The notes: generated by a model not told the origin, from the sequence alone. Numbered from the stretch's first letter, positions 10,272 to 19,703 are shown. The stretch is 64,000 bases of DNA from CAYRUD01 sp964427425 (GCA_964427425.1 CAYRUD010000012.1:124001-188000), one strand, 5' to 3'. Program-made: numbers and translations.

Positions 10272-10547
10272 CTATTCTTCCTCTTGAATCAAGGTAGGGA
10301 TTTGATTGAAGAGAAGAGAGGAGATAGTACATAGTAGTGGACTCTTTGTTTTAAGAGCCGAAGATCTTGCATTTGAAGAAGTAGAAACTACCTCTTTTTC
10401 TTGTTTGATGAAAGAGTTGAGTGCTTGCAACGAAAGAAAAACAAAGAGTATGAGAAAAGAATAAAATATAAATTTTACATCAATAATTGATAATAATTCT
10501 TTCAGCACTATCGATACGAGCAAGAGACGCGAAATTTTTGAGGACAA
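10272..10547 (-). CDS. Small putative membrane protein, uncertain
   Basis: A 91-codon reading frame lies alone in the 410-base gap between recC and the divergent transporter gene. The only far-upstream start is a TTG at 10547; there is no in-frame ATG. It would have one hydrophobic segment (about residues 24-43, VKFIFYSFLILFVFLSL) followed by a Ser/Lys-rich tail and an acidic end. No family is recognised. The hydrophobic helix and the otherwise empty gap are the only support. It could be a chance frame in AT-rich promoter DNA. Confidence 0.25.
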   Translation of the reverse strand: MSSKISRLLLVSIVLKELLSIIDVKFIFYSFLILFVFLSLQALNSFIKQEKEVVSTSSNARSSALKTKSPLLCTISSLLFNQIPTLIQEEE

Positions 10548-10562
10548 AAGAGTAATTAAACC

Positions 10563-12293
10563 ATGGATAGTCAGCCAAAAGAGCCAACATCTTCGTGGTC
10601 ATCGTTTAGATATTTGAACATCTGCCAATTTATTGGCTCGATGAATGATAATATATTTAAATTGCTCCTTATTTACTTCTGTATTGCTTTAGAAGGAAAT
10701 AAAGCCTCTAGCTTCATCCTCTCGACTGCCGGAGCAGTCTTTGTCACTCCATTCCTTCTCTTATCGACAACAGCAGGAACACTTGCAGACAGATATAGCA
10801 AGAGAACGATTATTGTTATTACTCGAGGATTCGAGATAGGGATCATGCTCTTTGGCATGGCCAGTTTTTATTTTCAGAGTATGCCTTTTGCGTTTTTTGC
10901 CCTCTTTCTCCTCGCATGTCATAGCGCAATCTTTGGACCTTGTAAATTCGGCATTGTCCCCGAGATCATTCGACAAGAAGATATCTCGAAGGCAAATGGA
11001 ATCCTTACATCATTTACCTACATAGCAATCATCGTCGGAACTTTCCTTGCCTCTTTCTTAACCGATATCACAGGGAAAAACTTCGTCCTCTCAACTGCTA
11101 TCTGCGCATTTTTTTCGTGTATCTCTCTTGTTGCCAGCACCTTCATTCAAAAAACAGCACCATCGGGATCGAAGAAAAAGATCTCTCCATATCTCATTAC
11201 TGAAATTCGCAAGAATCTCAAAATTATTGGAAAAGAACCCTCACTCCTTTCTGCTGTTTTTGGGTCAGCCTTCTTTCTCTTTATTGGATCTTACGTTCAG
11301 CTCAACATGATCCCCTTCGCCATGAAGGTTCTCCACCTGACAGATGTGCAGGGCGGCTACATGTTTCTTCTCACAGCGTTGGGAATAGGCACAGGATCGT
11401 ACCTCGCTGGCAGATTCTCAGGAAAGGCCGTTGAGTTTGGCCTTGTGCCAATAGGCGGTTTTGGAATGGCTATATGCTGTTTCTTGATTGACTACTACTC
11501 AGACTCAATCTCCCATGTCCTCTTACTCATTTATCTCGTTGGAATGATGGGTGGAATGTATCTCGTTCCTCTTGATTCATATATCCAAGTAGCAAGCCCT
11601 AAGACATATCGAGGACAAATCGTCGCGACGAATAACTTCTTCGGCTTTTTTGGAGTCCTTTGCTCCGCTGTTATGCTCTATATCATCAGCGATGTGCTTC
11701 AATTAGAGCCTGATAAGGGATTCACTTTCATTGGGATTATGAGCCTCTGTGTTGTCTCTATTATCTCAATTTCAATGTCTGGATATATCGTTCGCTTCTT
11801 TTCTTTCTTATTCACCTATGTCCTCTTTCCCGCATCTCTTAAAGGAAAAGAAGCTATTCCTCTTGATAAGCCTTCAGTCTTTATCGTTCCTCAAATTTTC
11901 TGGCCTTGGGCTGCCGTTTTGCTTGCCTCCCAGAGAAGAAGAGTCAGGCTCTTGACGATGAAGTCCTTCCATGAAGAGCCGCCAATGATAGCAAAACTTG
12001 CTCGCCGCTTAATTCCTATTCTAGTCATCCATGATATGAAAGAAGTAATGCCAGGGTCTGAGAATGAGGAATTAGTACGCCACGCGCTTGAAAGAGGAAC
12101 ATCCGTTGCTCTCTTCTGCACAAAGAAAACGCTTCATGAACAAATGGATCTCTTTGTAAAGGCTTGGAAAAGCGATCCAGTAGCAGAGACGATTCCCTTC
12201 TTTTCGATCACAGTTCCAGAAGAATGGTCTCTAGAGACCCCAAAAATGGGAGAGCTGTCTTTATCTGCGCATATCGAGTCTATTACTAACTAG
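10563..12293 (+). CDS. LplT/YgeD-type MFS transporter with acyltransferase-like tail
   Basis: The 576-residue protein begins with an MFS domain of about 12 membrane segments (residues about 15-410). It opens with LNICQFIGSMNDNIFKLL, the hallmark of the LplT (lysophospholipid transporter) branch, and carries the MFS loop DRYSKRTII. About 160 C-terminal residues (after LFPASLKGKEAIPL) resemble a reduced PlsC/Aas-type acyltransferase fold (IPLDKPSVFIVPQIFWPW, RRLIPILVI) but lack the catalytic HxxxxD. The enzymatic half, if it was one, is therefore degenerate. As I recall, C. trachomatis has the ygeD gene beside recC, matching the position here. Likely role: moving host or self lysophospholipids across the inner membrane. 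Substrate is inferred from the family. Confidence 0.82.
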   Translation: MDSQPKEPTSSWSSFRYLNICQFIGSMNDNIFKLLLIYFCIALEGNKASSFILSTAGAVFVTPFLLLSTTAGTLADRYSKRTIIVITRGFEIGIMLFGMASFYFQSMPFAFFALFLLACHSAIFGPCKFGIVPEIIRQEDISKANGILTSFTYIAIIVGTFLASFLTDITGKNFVLSTAICAFFSCISLVASTFIQKTAPSGSKKKISPYLITEIRKNLKIIGKEPSLLSAVFGSAFFLFIGSYVQLNMIPFAMKVLHLTDVQGGYMFLLTALGIGTGSYLAGRFSGKAVEFGLVPIGGFGMAICCFLIDYYSDSISHVLLLIYLVGMMGGMYLVPLDSYIQVASPKTYRGQIVATNNFFGFFGVLCSAVMLYIISDVLQLEPDKGFTFIGIMSLCVVSIISISMSGYIVRFFSFLFTYVLFPASLKGKEAIPLDKPSVFIVPQIFWPWAAVLLASQRRRVRLLTMKSFHEEPPMIAKLARRLIPILVIHDMKEVMPGSENEELVRHALERGTSVALFCTKKTLHEQMDLFVKAWKSDPVAETIPFFSITVPEEWSLETPKMGELSLSAHIESITN

Positions 12294-12307
12294 ATCGCAA
12301 GTAGACC

Positions 12308-13381
12308 TTAAGGTTTACAGGAGGTATCAAGCCTATTGAATTCGGCTATGAGTTCTTTGTAAACCTCTTCTGCCAAGGTGTTATCCCCTCCATCCTCTAA
12401 AGGTTCATAGCTCTTTAGAGAAATGGGACGAAGAGTATCCTGTCCGAACAAACATCGGATAAAGAACTCTTGATCCTCTGAATATTCCTTCTCTAGAGGG
12501 ACCCCATAAATGGTCATTGGCTGGAAATTACTCGCTAACTCATCGCAGACAAATTTAAGAGAAATTCCACCTTGTTCGTAGACCTCTGCCATCATATGAC
12601 GAAGTCTATGACTTAATCTATCTTCATTCTGATCGACTTCATAACAGCTTAAGTTGGTTGAGAATTGAGAAAAAGCTGTCTGTATCTGACTGCTGGCCAG
12701 CCTCATATCAACACTTCGACTTATAGCTGAGTATGTTGAATTGATAATGGCACAACCAGTCCTCAATATATCAGAGAATAATTTTACCGTATTAGCAGTT
12801 AGATAATACGCGACTTCGATACGTGAAAAATATTTCTCAGAAACCGTATTCAGAATGCTTTTAGAAATACAAATTTCAACCCTCCAGCGCAACTTGTTCT
12901 GCAAGAAAAAGTAATCAAGCTGTTGCTTTAATGAAGGAAAGAATGAATAAAAAGGCGTCATTTCTTCAGCCTCTTTAATAATTACATGCCTTTTGTCCAA
13001 GCACAAATCGGATTCAAAATAACCTACAATAGTTCTTGGATTATTTGTAAAAAGGAGCAATGAAAAAGGATTAAGAATAACGTCTCGAGATGAATACTTG
13101 CTTTGAAAGCATTCATTGGCGCATTTGGTAATAATCAACGCGCTATCATGAAGTCGCCTCTGATGAGCGCTCTCTTTAAAACTATAGTAAAAGCTTCGAG
13201 AGGCCTGTCTTGCACTCCACGAATCCTTTAAATATAAAGAGTCATAGATAGAAAGAAATATCTCTAATGGCAAAGATGAAACTGTATTATAAGAAGATGA
13301 AATCATCTCAGGATGAGTTAAAGTGGCCTCATTCTTATTAGAGAGCTGGCATGAGTAGGTGTCATCTCTGATTATTTTCAT
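12308..13381 (-). CDS. F-box-like protein 1 (putative host-targeted effector)
   Basis: From the ATG at 13381 the product is 357 residues; a TTG at 13429 would add 16, and neither has a convincing ribosome site. Residues about 36-75 (SSLPLEIFLSIYDSLYLKD, then SWSARQASRSFYYSF) match the F-box pattern LPxEI...I...L...D......V(S)..(F)Y. In eukaryotes the F-box binds Skp1 within SCF ubiquitin ligases; related proteins are known from amoeba-associated chlamydiae. The remaining 280 residues match no family I know but are collinear with the protein encoded at 13462-14523 (shared NPF, LRW-(R/Q)-(V/I)E, FSR, VCDEL--NF and RCLFGQ). It converges with the transporter gene, with only 14 bases between the stops. 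Host function is inference. Confidence 0.65.
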   Translation of the reverse strand: MKIIRDDTYSCQLSNKNEATLTHPEMISSSYNTVSSLPLEIFLSIYDSLYLKDSWSARQASRSFYYSFKESAHQRRLHDSALIITKCANECFQSKYSSRDVILNPFSLLLFTNNPRTIVGYFESDLCLDKRHVIIKEAEEMTPFYSFFPSLKQQLDYFFLQNKLRWRVEICISKSILNTVSEKYFSRIEVAYYLTANTVKLFSDILRTGCAIINSTYSAISRSVDMRLASSQIQTAFSQFSTNLSCYEVDQNEDRLSHRLRHMMAEVYEQGGISLKFVCDELASNFQPMTIYGVPLEKEYSEDQEFFIRCLFGQDTLRPISLKSYEPLEDGGDNTLAEEVYKELIAEFNRLDTSCKP

Positions 13382-13461
13382 GTCCGAGCCAAATCCATAT
13401 TGAATGTGATGACAGACGAGTCTACCCAAAGATTGTATAATGGCTCCAGATCTCTTAAGGA

Positions 13462-14523
13462 TTACTCAATATGCTCTTCTTGGTTTAGGCTTACGTCATT
13501 TAAAACCTCTTGCTCTTCATACAAAAAAGAGGAAAGCTCAGGTTGCCCAAATAAACAACGAATAAATTCTTCTTGTTCTAAGGTATATTCTGTACCATAA
13601 CTGGCATCAAAAGCAGTAATCGGCGGGAAATTTCGTTGTAATTCATCGCACACGCACTCAATAGACACTGCTTTTTTCTGGATAATTTCTTTGATAACAT
13701 CTCTCCAACAGTCATCAAAAAATGCGTCAAATCGACTGCGATTCCTTCTTTCGAGAGCATCCATCATCTTATTTTGTAATGTTTGTATGTTATCGCGAAC
13801 ATCGCTTAATGAAAGCGTATCAGCGACTCCTCGAGCTACTTGGAGGCCCAAATGAATTGAAAATGAAATGAGTGTATCAGCGATATTCAGAGGTAGCTTA
13901 GCCATTCTTAATATGTGGAGAGCGAAAGTCTGATTGCGTGAAAAATGAGTTGAAAGTGCTCGACTGAGTTCTTCGTGTGATATTCTAACCTCAATCTGCC
14001 ATCGCAATTTCTGTGTATTATTCACCGCATCACTTACTTGCAGCGCCGCGCGCAGTTCTCGATACAGATATATCCCTCTTTGCGCTTCTTTAATATTTAT
14101 ACCTTCCTCATCACTAAAGAATGGATTTTCAAAGCGATCAACAACGAATCGTATATCTTGCTTTACATGTGGATACGTAAAAGGATTGATTAAATAGATT
14201 TCAGACCATGGAATATGCCCTTGTATCCGTTTCTTCATACACTCTTGGATACAAACAGCAGCTTTTGTGAGCCTCTTCTGATGGCCAGTCTCTTTATACG
14301 TTGTATAGAAAATACATGAAACAGCCCTAGCATTCCACGCGCTCTTTACATCAAGATACTCAAAGACTGTCTTGATAAGTTCAGGCGGAAGAGGGTTAGA
14401 ACTAAACTCCATTGAGGAAAAGCTCTTATCTACTACAATCTGCGAATGTGTCCTATCTTCAGTAAAGCCGGTTATTTGTGAATTGCTCAATTTATCTATT
14501 GGATTATCACCGACTCTCTGCAT
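13462..14523 (-). CDS. F-box-like protein 2 (paralogue of the gene at 12308-13381)
   Basis: The product is 353 residues from an ATG at 14523. The F-box-like motif lies at about 44-90 (NPLPPELIKTVFEYLDVK then SAWNARAVSCIFYTTY). The rest follows the same plan as its neighbour: INPF, QKLRWQIEV, FSRNQTF, VCDELQRNFPPIT and FIRCLFGQ. Tandem position, equal length and shared plan indicate an old duplication. No signal peptide or membrane segment was seen, as expected for a type III effector, but no secretion signal can be read with confidence. It is separated from the porin gene upstream by a strong terminator, so it probably has its own promoter and may be co-transcribed with the downstream paralogue, since the gap is short. 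Confidence 0.66.
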   Translation of the reverse strand: MQRVGDNPIDKLSNSQITGFTEDRTHSQIVVDKSFSSMEFSSNPLPPELIKTVFEYLDVKSAWNARAVSCIFYTTYKETGHQKRLTKAAVCIQECMKKRIQGHIPWSEIYLINPFTYPHVKQDIRFVVDRFENPFFSDEEGINIKEAQRGIYLYRELRAALQVSDAVNNTQKLRWQIEVRISHEELSRALSTHFSRNQTFALHILRMAKLPLNIADTLISFSIHLGLQVARGVADTLSLSDVRDNIQTLQNKMMDALERRNRSRFDAFFDDCWRDVIKEIIQKKAVSIECVCDELQRNFPPITAFDASYGTEYTLEQEEFIRCLFGQPELSSFLYEEQEVLNDVSLNQEEHIE

Positions 14524-14594
14524 AGATCTTCTTTAAGACTCCCTTTCGATCGAACTCTTCTTCAGACAAAAACCAAGAATACAAGAATATATAA

Positions 14595-14630
14595 AAAAAC
14601 CTCTTCTCTCATGTGAGAGAAGAGGTTTTT
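14595..14630 (-). terminator. Intrinsic terminator of the porin gene
   Basis: AAAAACCTCTTCTCTC pairs perfectly with GAGAGAAGAGGTTTTT around a 4-base loop. On the minus strand the stem runs straight into a T tract. It lies 48 bases past the porin stop and before the F-box gene start, so it ends porin transcription. Confidence 0.9.
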
Positions 14631-14677
14631 AGCTCTAAAGACAGTATGAGCCAAAGAATTGGCCCAGAAAAGTCTTT

Positions 14678-16093
14678 TTAGAACGCAAAGATAGAAGCAA
14701 TCGAGAACTGGTACGAGTGGTGTTTGCCACCGATTTTCTTTGATTGCTGATGGACATCTTGAACGTATGCATTGACTGTCCAGTTATCAGTAATTGCATA
14801 GAAGGCATCGATCTTAAAGCCTTTGTAGTTAGCCCATCCACCCCATCTGTGGTTGTAGAAAGATGCACTTGTTGGGTTGTCGCGTCCCATTGTGTAGATA
14901 TCGCGCTCAGAGATTGCTTGAGCTTGTACCCACTGATAAGCAACATCAAATGCGTAGTCGCCTTTTCTTACAACATCACCAAGACGGAATCCGAGATAGT
15001 AAGCTTTGTTAGCTTTCTCATCGCACTTCTTCCACTTCTTAGCCTTATGGTTGACAAGGAAAGCGCCGTAGAGTTGTGTCTTCAAGCGAACGAGATCTGG
15101 GCTGACGTTATATGTAGCTGTGATCTGGGAGTTCAAGAACTTAGCGCCCATTGGATCTTTCTTGCCATAGCGGTTTCTCTTGCACTTGCTCCAATCGATT
15201 AAGGAGTATTTGAGGTCAAGTCCGCTATCTGCGATGTTCATGAAGCCAATTTCACCAACGCGTCCCCAATGGTTGACGTTTTGGTCGATGACAAAGCCTG
15301 CAACTTTTGCGTAGAAATCGGTAATCCCTTCATAACTAGAAGAAAACTTTGCCAAGATACCATCGAACATGCTGTAAAATTGGATCTGGGAGTCGAACGC
15401 ATCGTAGAGCTTTCTTCGACCGATTTCGATATCGAATCTCGATGTTCCTTGCTCCCAAACGTTGTAGCCCATGTATGCCTTTCTGAGGCTTAAGTTCTTT
15501 GCGGAACCACTACCGAAGAGCATGTTACGGCTATCGGTAACAAGAGCTTTACGATCGACTTCAGGAAGACCTGCTGGATTGCTCATCTGAAGGCGCATTG
15601 TACCCCAGCAGCGATCTGCAACGTAATCGAGAACAAGATTTGCCTCAACTTCGAATTCGCTTGTTGGATATGGAGCCTTTAGCTTTGTTTTAGCATCTTT
15701 ATATGCAAGCTTAGCTTTCCTAATACTCTTAGCTGTCGCAGTAGCTTTCTTTTTCTCTTTTTTCCAATCTTCCTTTTTCTCTTCAATGTTGGCTAGGTAA
15801 TCCTTGTTAGGATAGAGATTCTTGGAATCATAGCCACGCATGACCATGCCATCAGTTTTACACTTGGCATAGGTGTATTCCATGCGGATGTCGCCGCTGA
15901 GACGGAGATCTCCACCTTTTTCCTTAATGGAAACAGCTCTTTTTGAATTAATATAATCTTCGACGGCCTGAATATCGCGCTCGCGCTCTGAAATCGTTGA
16001 CGAAAAACCTGCATCGTCTTCACCAGCAGCAGCGAGGAAGGAGAAGCCGTTAGTTACCAAAGCAAACGGCAACAAGAACTTCAGCAGTTTCAT
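14678..16093 (-). CDS. Outer-membrane porin-like protein of the chlamydial PomS/PomT type
   Basis: The product is 471 residues from the ATG at 16093. This start is preferred over the ATG at 16105 because GGAG lies six bases upstream of it and inside the longer reading. A signal peptide (MKLLKFLLPFALVTNGFSFLAAAG) precedes a lysine-rich stretch (about 90-130). The rest has alternating hydrophobic/polar strands typical of a beta-barrel (FEVEANLVLDYVADRCWGTMRLQMS, ANYKGFKIDAFYAITDNWTVNAYVQ) and ends in a terminal Phe (SIFAF), the usual barrel signal. Several cysteines are present, as in chlamydial envelope proteins. It resembles the porin families that replace or supplement MOMP in environmental chlamydiae; that assignment is from memory. 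A promoter and a strong terminator suggest a highly expressed monocistronic gene. Confidence 0.72.
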   Translation of the reverse strand: MKLLKFLLPFALVTNGFSFLAAAGEDDAGFSSTISERERDIQAVEDYINSKRAVSIKEKGGDLRLSGDIRMEYTYAKCKTDGMVMRGYDSKNLYPNKDYLANIEEKKEDWKKEKKKATATAKSIRKAKLAYKDAKTKLKAPYPTSEFEVEANLVLDYVADRCWGTMRLQMSNPAGLPEVDRKALVTDSRNMLFGSGSAKNLSLRKAYMGYNVWEQGTSRFDIEIGRRKLYDAFDSQIQFYSMFDGILAKFSSSYEGITDFYAKVAGFVIDQNVNHWGRVGEIGFMNIADSGLDLKYSLIDWSKCKRNRYGKKDPMGAKFLNSQITATYNVSPDLVRLKTQLYGAFLVNHKAKKWKKCDEKANKAYYLGFRLGDVVRKGDYAFDVAYQWVQAQAISERDIYTMGRDNPTSASFYNHRWGGWANYKGFKIDAFYAITDNWTVNAYVQDVHQQSKKIGGKHHSYQFSIASIFAF

Positions 16094-16188
16094 TATATTC
16101 TCCATGAGTTGAGATCTTGTTCTCTGTAATCATTCTCGTTATTTCGGAAATGTTAGTGTAGTCAAATAAAGCCAAAATAACTCATTAA

Positions 16189-16217
16189 GGTATAATGCTG
16201 TTTTATATTTTTGTAAA
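16189..16217 (-). promoter_or_regulatory. Candidate sigma-66/70-type promoter for the porin gene
   Basis: On the minus strand TTTACA (16217-16212) and TATACC (16194-16189) are separated by exactly 17 AT-rich bases. The predicted start would leave a leader of about 90 bases before the porin ATG. The match is moderate. Confidence 0.4.
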
Positions 16218-16303
16218 CAAAAGATAGCTTTAAGTGCCCTGTAAACTGATTTTTTCAATCAAAGAAAAGAGTCGTATGATGTGAGAAAAAGACAAAGATG
16301 AAG

Positions 16304-19300
16304 CTATAAGCGATACTGCGAAGGAGAGACGAAAACACCCCACATTCTACTTTTATCACTTCCATTGAGCCATCTCTTCCAATGAGGAATTGGCCTCCCA
16401 TATGTTCCAAAACGCGATACAGCCCAAAATTCTACTTCTTGAGTGATTGGAGAGACAAGAAAAGCAAAGTAGTCTTTTACCCAGTTTGAGTCTGCGACAA
16501 TTACAGGTTTTGGGAAAAGCGCTCTCCTTCTCCGTAAATGGCAAATTATAGATGCTACATCTATAGATTGTGAAAATGGCGAGCCAAAAGCATTCGCCAC
16601 AGCAGAAATAAAATACTCTTTTAGCTCAGTTGATGAGAGCGCCTCACCATGTATATTTTTTAATGCAGCTTCGCTCTCACGTCTGAATGGAAGTTTTCTT
16701 CCACTGTTCTCAAGCTCTTGGAAATATTCCTGAGCAATATCTAAAAATCGAGCAGGCTCGGTATATGGAAAGTGGGTATAGAAAAACTCTGCCAGATGTC
16801 CACTCTCGCTTATATATCGGAAGGAATCTCTGAGATAAGCATCTAAACCACATGCGTTTTCAAGAGCTTTATAGACATCAAAAGTTCGCATAAATGGAGA
16901 AAGGGCATAAAAAATAGCCTCTTTTGCTCTCATACGAAGAGAGAGAGGAAAAAGATTTGCTACACTTTTTGAGACTTTCTCTATTGCGCTTGGAGGAAGG
17001 AGCGATTCCTTTAAAAATTGAATCCCAGGATCGCGAACTTTATTATTAATCCATGAGTAGCTGTACATGTCTGAGCTCCAAGCATCACGAAAAGGCTCTA
17101 TTTCCGGAAGAAGCCGGAATGCGTGAGTCGGAGAGTGCATTAAAAGAGAGTTTAATGACTTGGAAGCATTTCCTTGAGATGAGCGTTGATGAAGACTTTC
17201 TCTTCCTTGCCCTTTCCTGATACTATTGTCGAGCTGTAATCTATTAACAGCTAAGCGTGTCGTATCTATCAAGAAAGCGAAGAGCTCCGTCTCATTTTCA
17301 ACCCATCGAGCTTCCTCGTCAATCTGTCTCTCTAGCTTAAAGTAAGAAGAGACAAGACTTGTCATCGAGCCTCCTGAAGTGAAAACCCAAGGTTTTTTCT
17401 CCAAAGATGAAACATTTTCGATAGGATTCTTAATAGGCCGAAGCCCATGCGCCACAAGTGTCCTATTAAGAGCTGATTCTTGAAAAAGCCTTGATCTAAT
17501 GTGGGTAACAAGACGGGTGATTATCGTCGTAAATTCTTTCTCAATCCCATTAATTTCAGGCAAAGCAACAAGCTCTTGCTCTGTCAGTGTAAAGAAAGAG
17601 GCTAATGCATTAATAAACTCATCAAGTGACGTAATCGGAGTCCATAAAGATGGATTAGAGCGGCCATACTTATAAATCAAACGAAATCCCGCAGGAGAGT
17701 CATCGAAAGGACCTACATCAACATCATGAAGATCTGCATCATATACCTCTTGGAAGTACGTCTTCAATAGTCTGTCATACTGGTCTATGAGGAATTGATG
17801 GATATTAGAAATTCTTTTTGCCTTCTCAGCAATTTGATCGCATAATTGCTGGATATGATACTGTTCAGTCTTTCTCGACTGATACTCCATCTTTATCCAG
17901 GCAAGTTCTTGCTCTGTAGAAGCTTGTCGAACCCTCTGCTCTAAGTAAGAAACCTCTATATTGATAGCATCAAATCGCTCTTTTTCTTGCTCTAATTCTC
18001 GATTCGCTTCATCGACACATTCTTTTCCAATAGAATAAAGAACCTGACCAATACCTCCCTCATCGTCCCAGTTAAAGCCAAGGCTTGAGTAAAAATTCCA
18101 GCGACAGAGATCAAATTGCACCTCTGTAAAAGAGGCGATTGTGAATTCCCATAATTTGAGAAGCGCGCACTCTCCTTGCATCTTCACATGGCGTCGTACA
18201 TTCTCCTTTATGAGTAAAACTTCTTTTGCCCTCTTCTCTCGTTCAGCGCGAAGTCTCAACTTTTCCGTGATTGAATGAGCTGATGGAGAAACTCTCAAAG
18301 TGTCATCTGTCTTCAATGTTGAGTATACAGCGCCTAAAGATCCAGCTCCAATAGAAGTGGCCTCCTGCATCTGCAAGGAAATTGATGACGATTTTCCTCC
18401 ATCTCGATCGAACTCTTGAAGTTCTGTTTCAGAAATGTTGTAAAGCCTTTGAAGAATGAGAGAGATCACTCCATCAGCTGTAAAAGAAAACTGATACGCC
18501 CCTTTTTCTGTTACTTCCTGAAGAGCGACTTCAAAAAGAGATTGAATGAACTCAACATTTACTCGCTCCTCACCGACTGCTTTAAATGCAGCGAGGATTA
18601 CTGGAGAGAGCCATACTTTCGACTGCGAGTCTTCAAGCGGCAACGAAAGAGAAAGCCCTTTGTTGAGCTCACCGTTACCCCATGTTCTACTCATAGGAAC
18701 AGTATACTCAACTCCTTGTACAATCTTTGTAAGCTTTCCGGTGCTTATTAACTCCTCGATATCTTTTAGAAAGATAAGTGGCTGCTCTTCTTGAAGCATA
18801 ATAGCTGGAGCCGTCGCAAAGCACGATCCCAAGCTCTGTCTTAATTTAGTGAATAGAGCTGTGATGACAGCCCTTCTTGTGTCAGCGTCTGTGAGCGTGT
18901 GATCAAGAGGAAGCCCCATGGTATCAAGGACTGCACGCTCAGCGAGTCGATTTGCATATGGTTTCGCAATTCGCCTAATGATCTGCTGCGCCTCGTGAGA
19001 GCTCATTAAAAAATCAATTTGGTGAACAAGGTGCTGAAGTCGAACATTTCTTTCTTCCGCATATATAGAAAGAAGCGATTTTCGTTTCTCTTTAAGAAAT
19101 TGATATATCTCTTTTATTCGATGGGTTTCTAAATCACCTTGATCATTGATTATCAGCTGAGCAATCGCGCGGCTTAAATTCAAATTTTCTATTGAAGTTG
19201 CCGAATAAAGAGAAGACTCCTCAATAGTCAGCGCCTTCTCAAGTGATAGGAATTGAGAATCAATCACACGGACAATATGGCTCTCATTATGAAGAAAATC

Positions 19301-19375
19301 CTCTTTCGAGGAAGTCTCATAGGCTTTCTCACTTTTTTGATACAAATTAAAAGCCATCGACGAAGGATGAGTCAT
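16304..19375 (-). CDS. Large protein of unknown function with a papain-like GSCFA motif
   Basis: The product is 1023 residues from an ATG and has no signal peptide or membrane segment. I do not recognise the family. Around residues 170-190 there is TKLRQSLGSCFATAPA, where Q180 and C185 sit like the oxyanion Gln and nucleophile Cys of papain-type peptidases (Q...GSC(W/F)A), though the spacing is one residue shorter than in papain. Close to the C-terminus VIVADSNW (about 958-965) and a conserved-looking aromatic cluster (EFWAVSRFGTYG, H998) could supply the other catalytic residues. The middle (about 440-530) is rich in charged heptads and probably coiled coil. It stands alone between the porin and the divergent thrS leader. 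A secreted cysteine protease or transglutaminase-like effector is possible; this is inference. Confidence 0.7.
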   Translation of the reverse strand: MTHPSSMAFNLYQKSEKAYETSSKEDFLHNESHIVRVIDSQFLSLEKALTIEESSLYSATSIENLNLSRAIAQLIINDQGDLETHRIKEIYQFLKEKRKSLLSIYAEERNVRLQHLVHQIDFLMSSHEAQQIIRRIAKPYANRLAERAVLDTMGLPLDHTLTDADTRRAVITALFTKLRQSLGSCFATAPAIMLQEEQPLIFLKDIEELISTGKLTKIVQGVEYTVPMSRTWGNGELNKGLSLSLPLEDSQSKVWLSPVILAAFKAVGEERVNVEFIQSLFEVALQEVTEKGAYQFSFTADGVISLILQRLYNISETELQEFDRDGGKSSSISLQMQEATSIGAGSLGAVYSTLKTDDTLRVSPSAHSITEKLRLRAEREKRAKEVLLIKENVRRHVKMQGECALLKLWEFTIASFTEVQFDLCRWNFYSSLGFNWDDEGGIGQVLYSIGKECVDEANRELEQEKERFDAINIEVSYLEQRVRQASTEQELAWIKMEYQSRKTEQYHIQQLCDQIAEKAKRISNIHQFLIDQYDRLLKTYFQEVYDADLHDVDVGPFDDSPAGFRLIYKYGRSNPSLWTPITSLDEFINALASFFTLTEQELVALPEINGIEKEFTTIITRLVTHIRSRLFQESALNRTLVAHGLRPIKNPIENVSSLEKKPWVFTSGGSMTSLVSSYFKLERQIDEEARWVENETELFAFLIDTTRLAVNRLQLDNSIRKGQGRESLHQRSSQGNASKSLNSLLMHSPTHAFRLLPEIEPFRDAWSSDMYSYSWINNKVRDPGIQFLKESLLPPSAIEKVSKSVANLFPLSLRMRAKEAIFYALSPFMRTFDVYKALENACGLDAYLRDSFRYISESGHLAEFFYTHFPYTEPARFLDIAQEYFQELENSGRKLPFRRESEAALKNIHGEALSSTELKEYFISAVANAFGSPFSQSIDVASIICHLRRRRALFPKPVIVADSNWVKDYFAFLVSPITQEVEFWAVSRFGTYGRPIPHWKRWLNGSDKSRMWGVFVSPSQYRL

Positions 19376-19574
19376 AATTCCATGTCACCAAAGTCTAAAT
19401 ATTTTTAGTCGTTGAAGCTCGCTTCCACAAGCCTTCATTTGAGGAATTTTCACAGTAGAACGAGAGAAAAATAAGAAAATGACAGGTTAGATCCTATTTC
19501 TCTATCAGGTTTTAATGAACAATTCTATAAACTAGTGAGTCAAAATTATGTATACTTTCTCACAAATAAAAAAT

Positions 19575-19648
19575 CACAAAAGAGATGAGAGAAGAACCCT
19601 CTTTTGTGTAAGAGATCTCATCCATATCCCCATGAATTTTTTACATGG
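19575..19648 (+). promoter_or_regulatory. Structured leader upstream of thrS (possible attenuator)
   Basis: CACAAAAGAG (19575-19584) pairs with CTCTTTTGTG (19599-19608). GATGAGA (19584-19590), which lies in the loop of that stem, can instead pair with TCTCATC (19616-19622). The two stems cannot form fully together. A third small stem, CCATG (19630-19634) with CATGG (19644-19648), follows around an A/T-rich loop. No T tract follows the first stem. The arrangement resembles a leader that switches between forms, as seen before aminoacyl-tRNA synthetase genes, but no T-box core was recognised. Confidence 0.4.
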
Positions 19649-19703
19649 TGCGTGGAAATAAAGATGTCTCTTTTTTAACGCTATTTACCTTGGTACTAAA
19701 GCC

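Noticed and set aside
13381..13429. TTG start giving a longer F-box-like protein 1
   Set aside because: No ribosome site at usable spacing; the ATG at 13381 was preferred, though this remains uncertain.
14744..15202. 152-codon plus-strand frame inside the porin gene
   Set aside because: Antisense to a well-supported signal-peptide porin; cysteine/valine-rich composition typical of an opposite-strand shadow.
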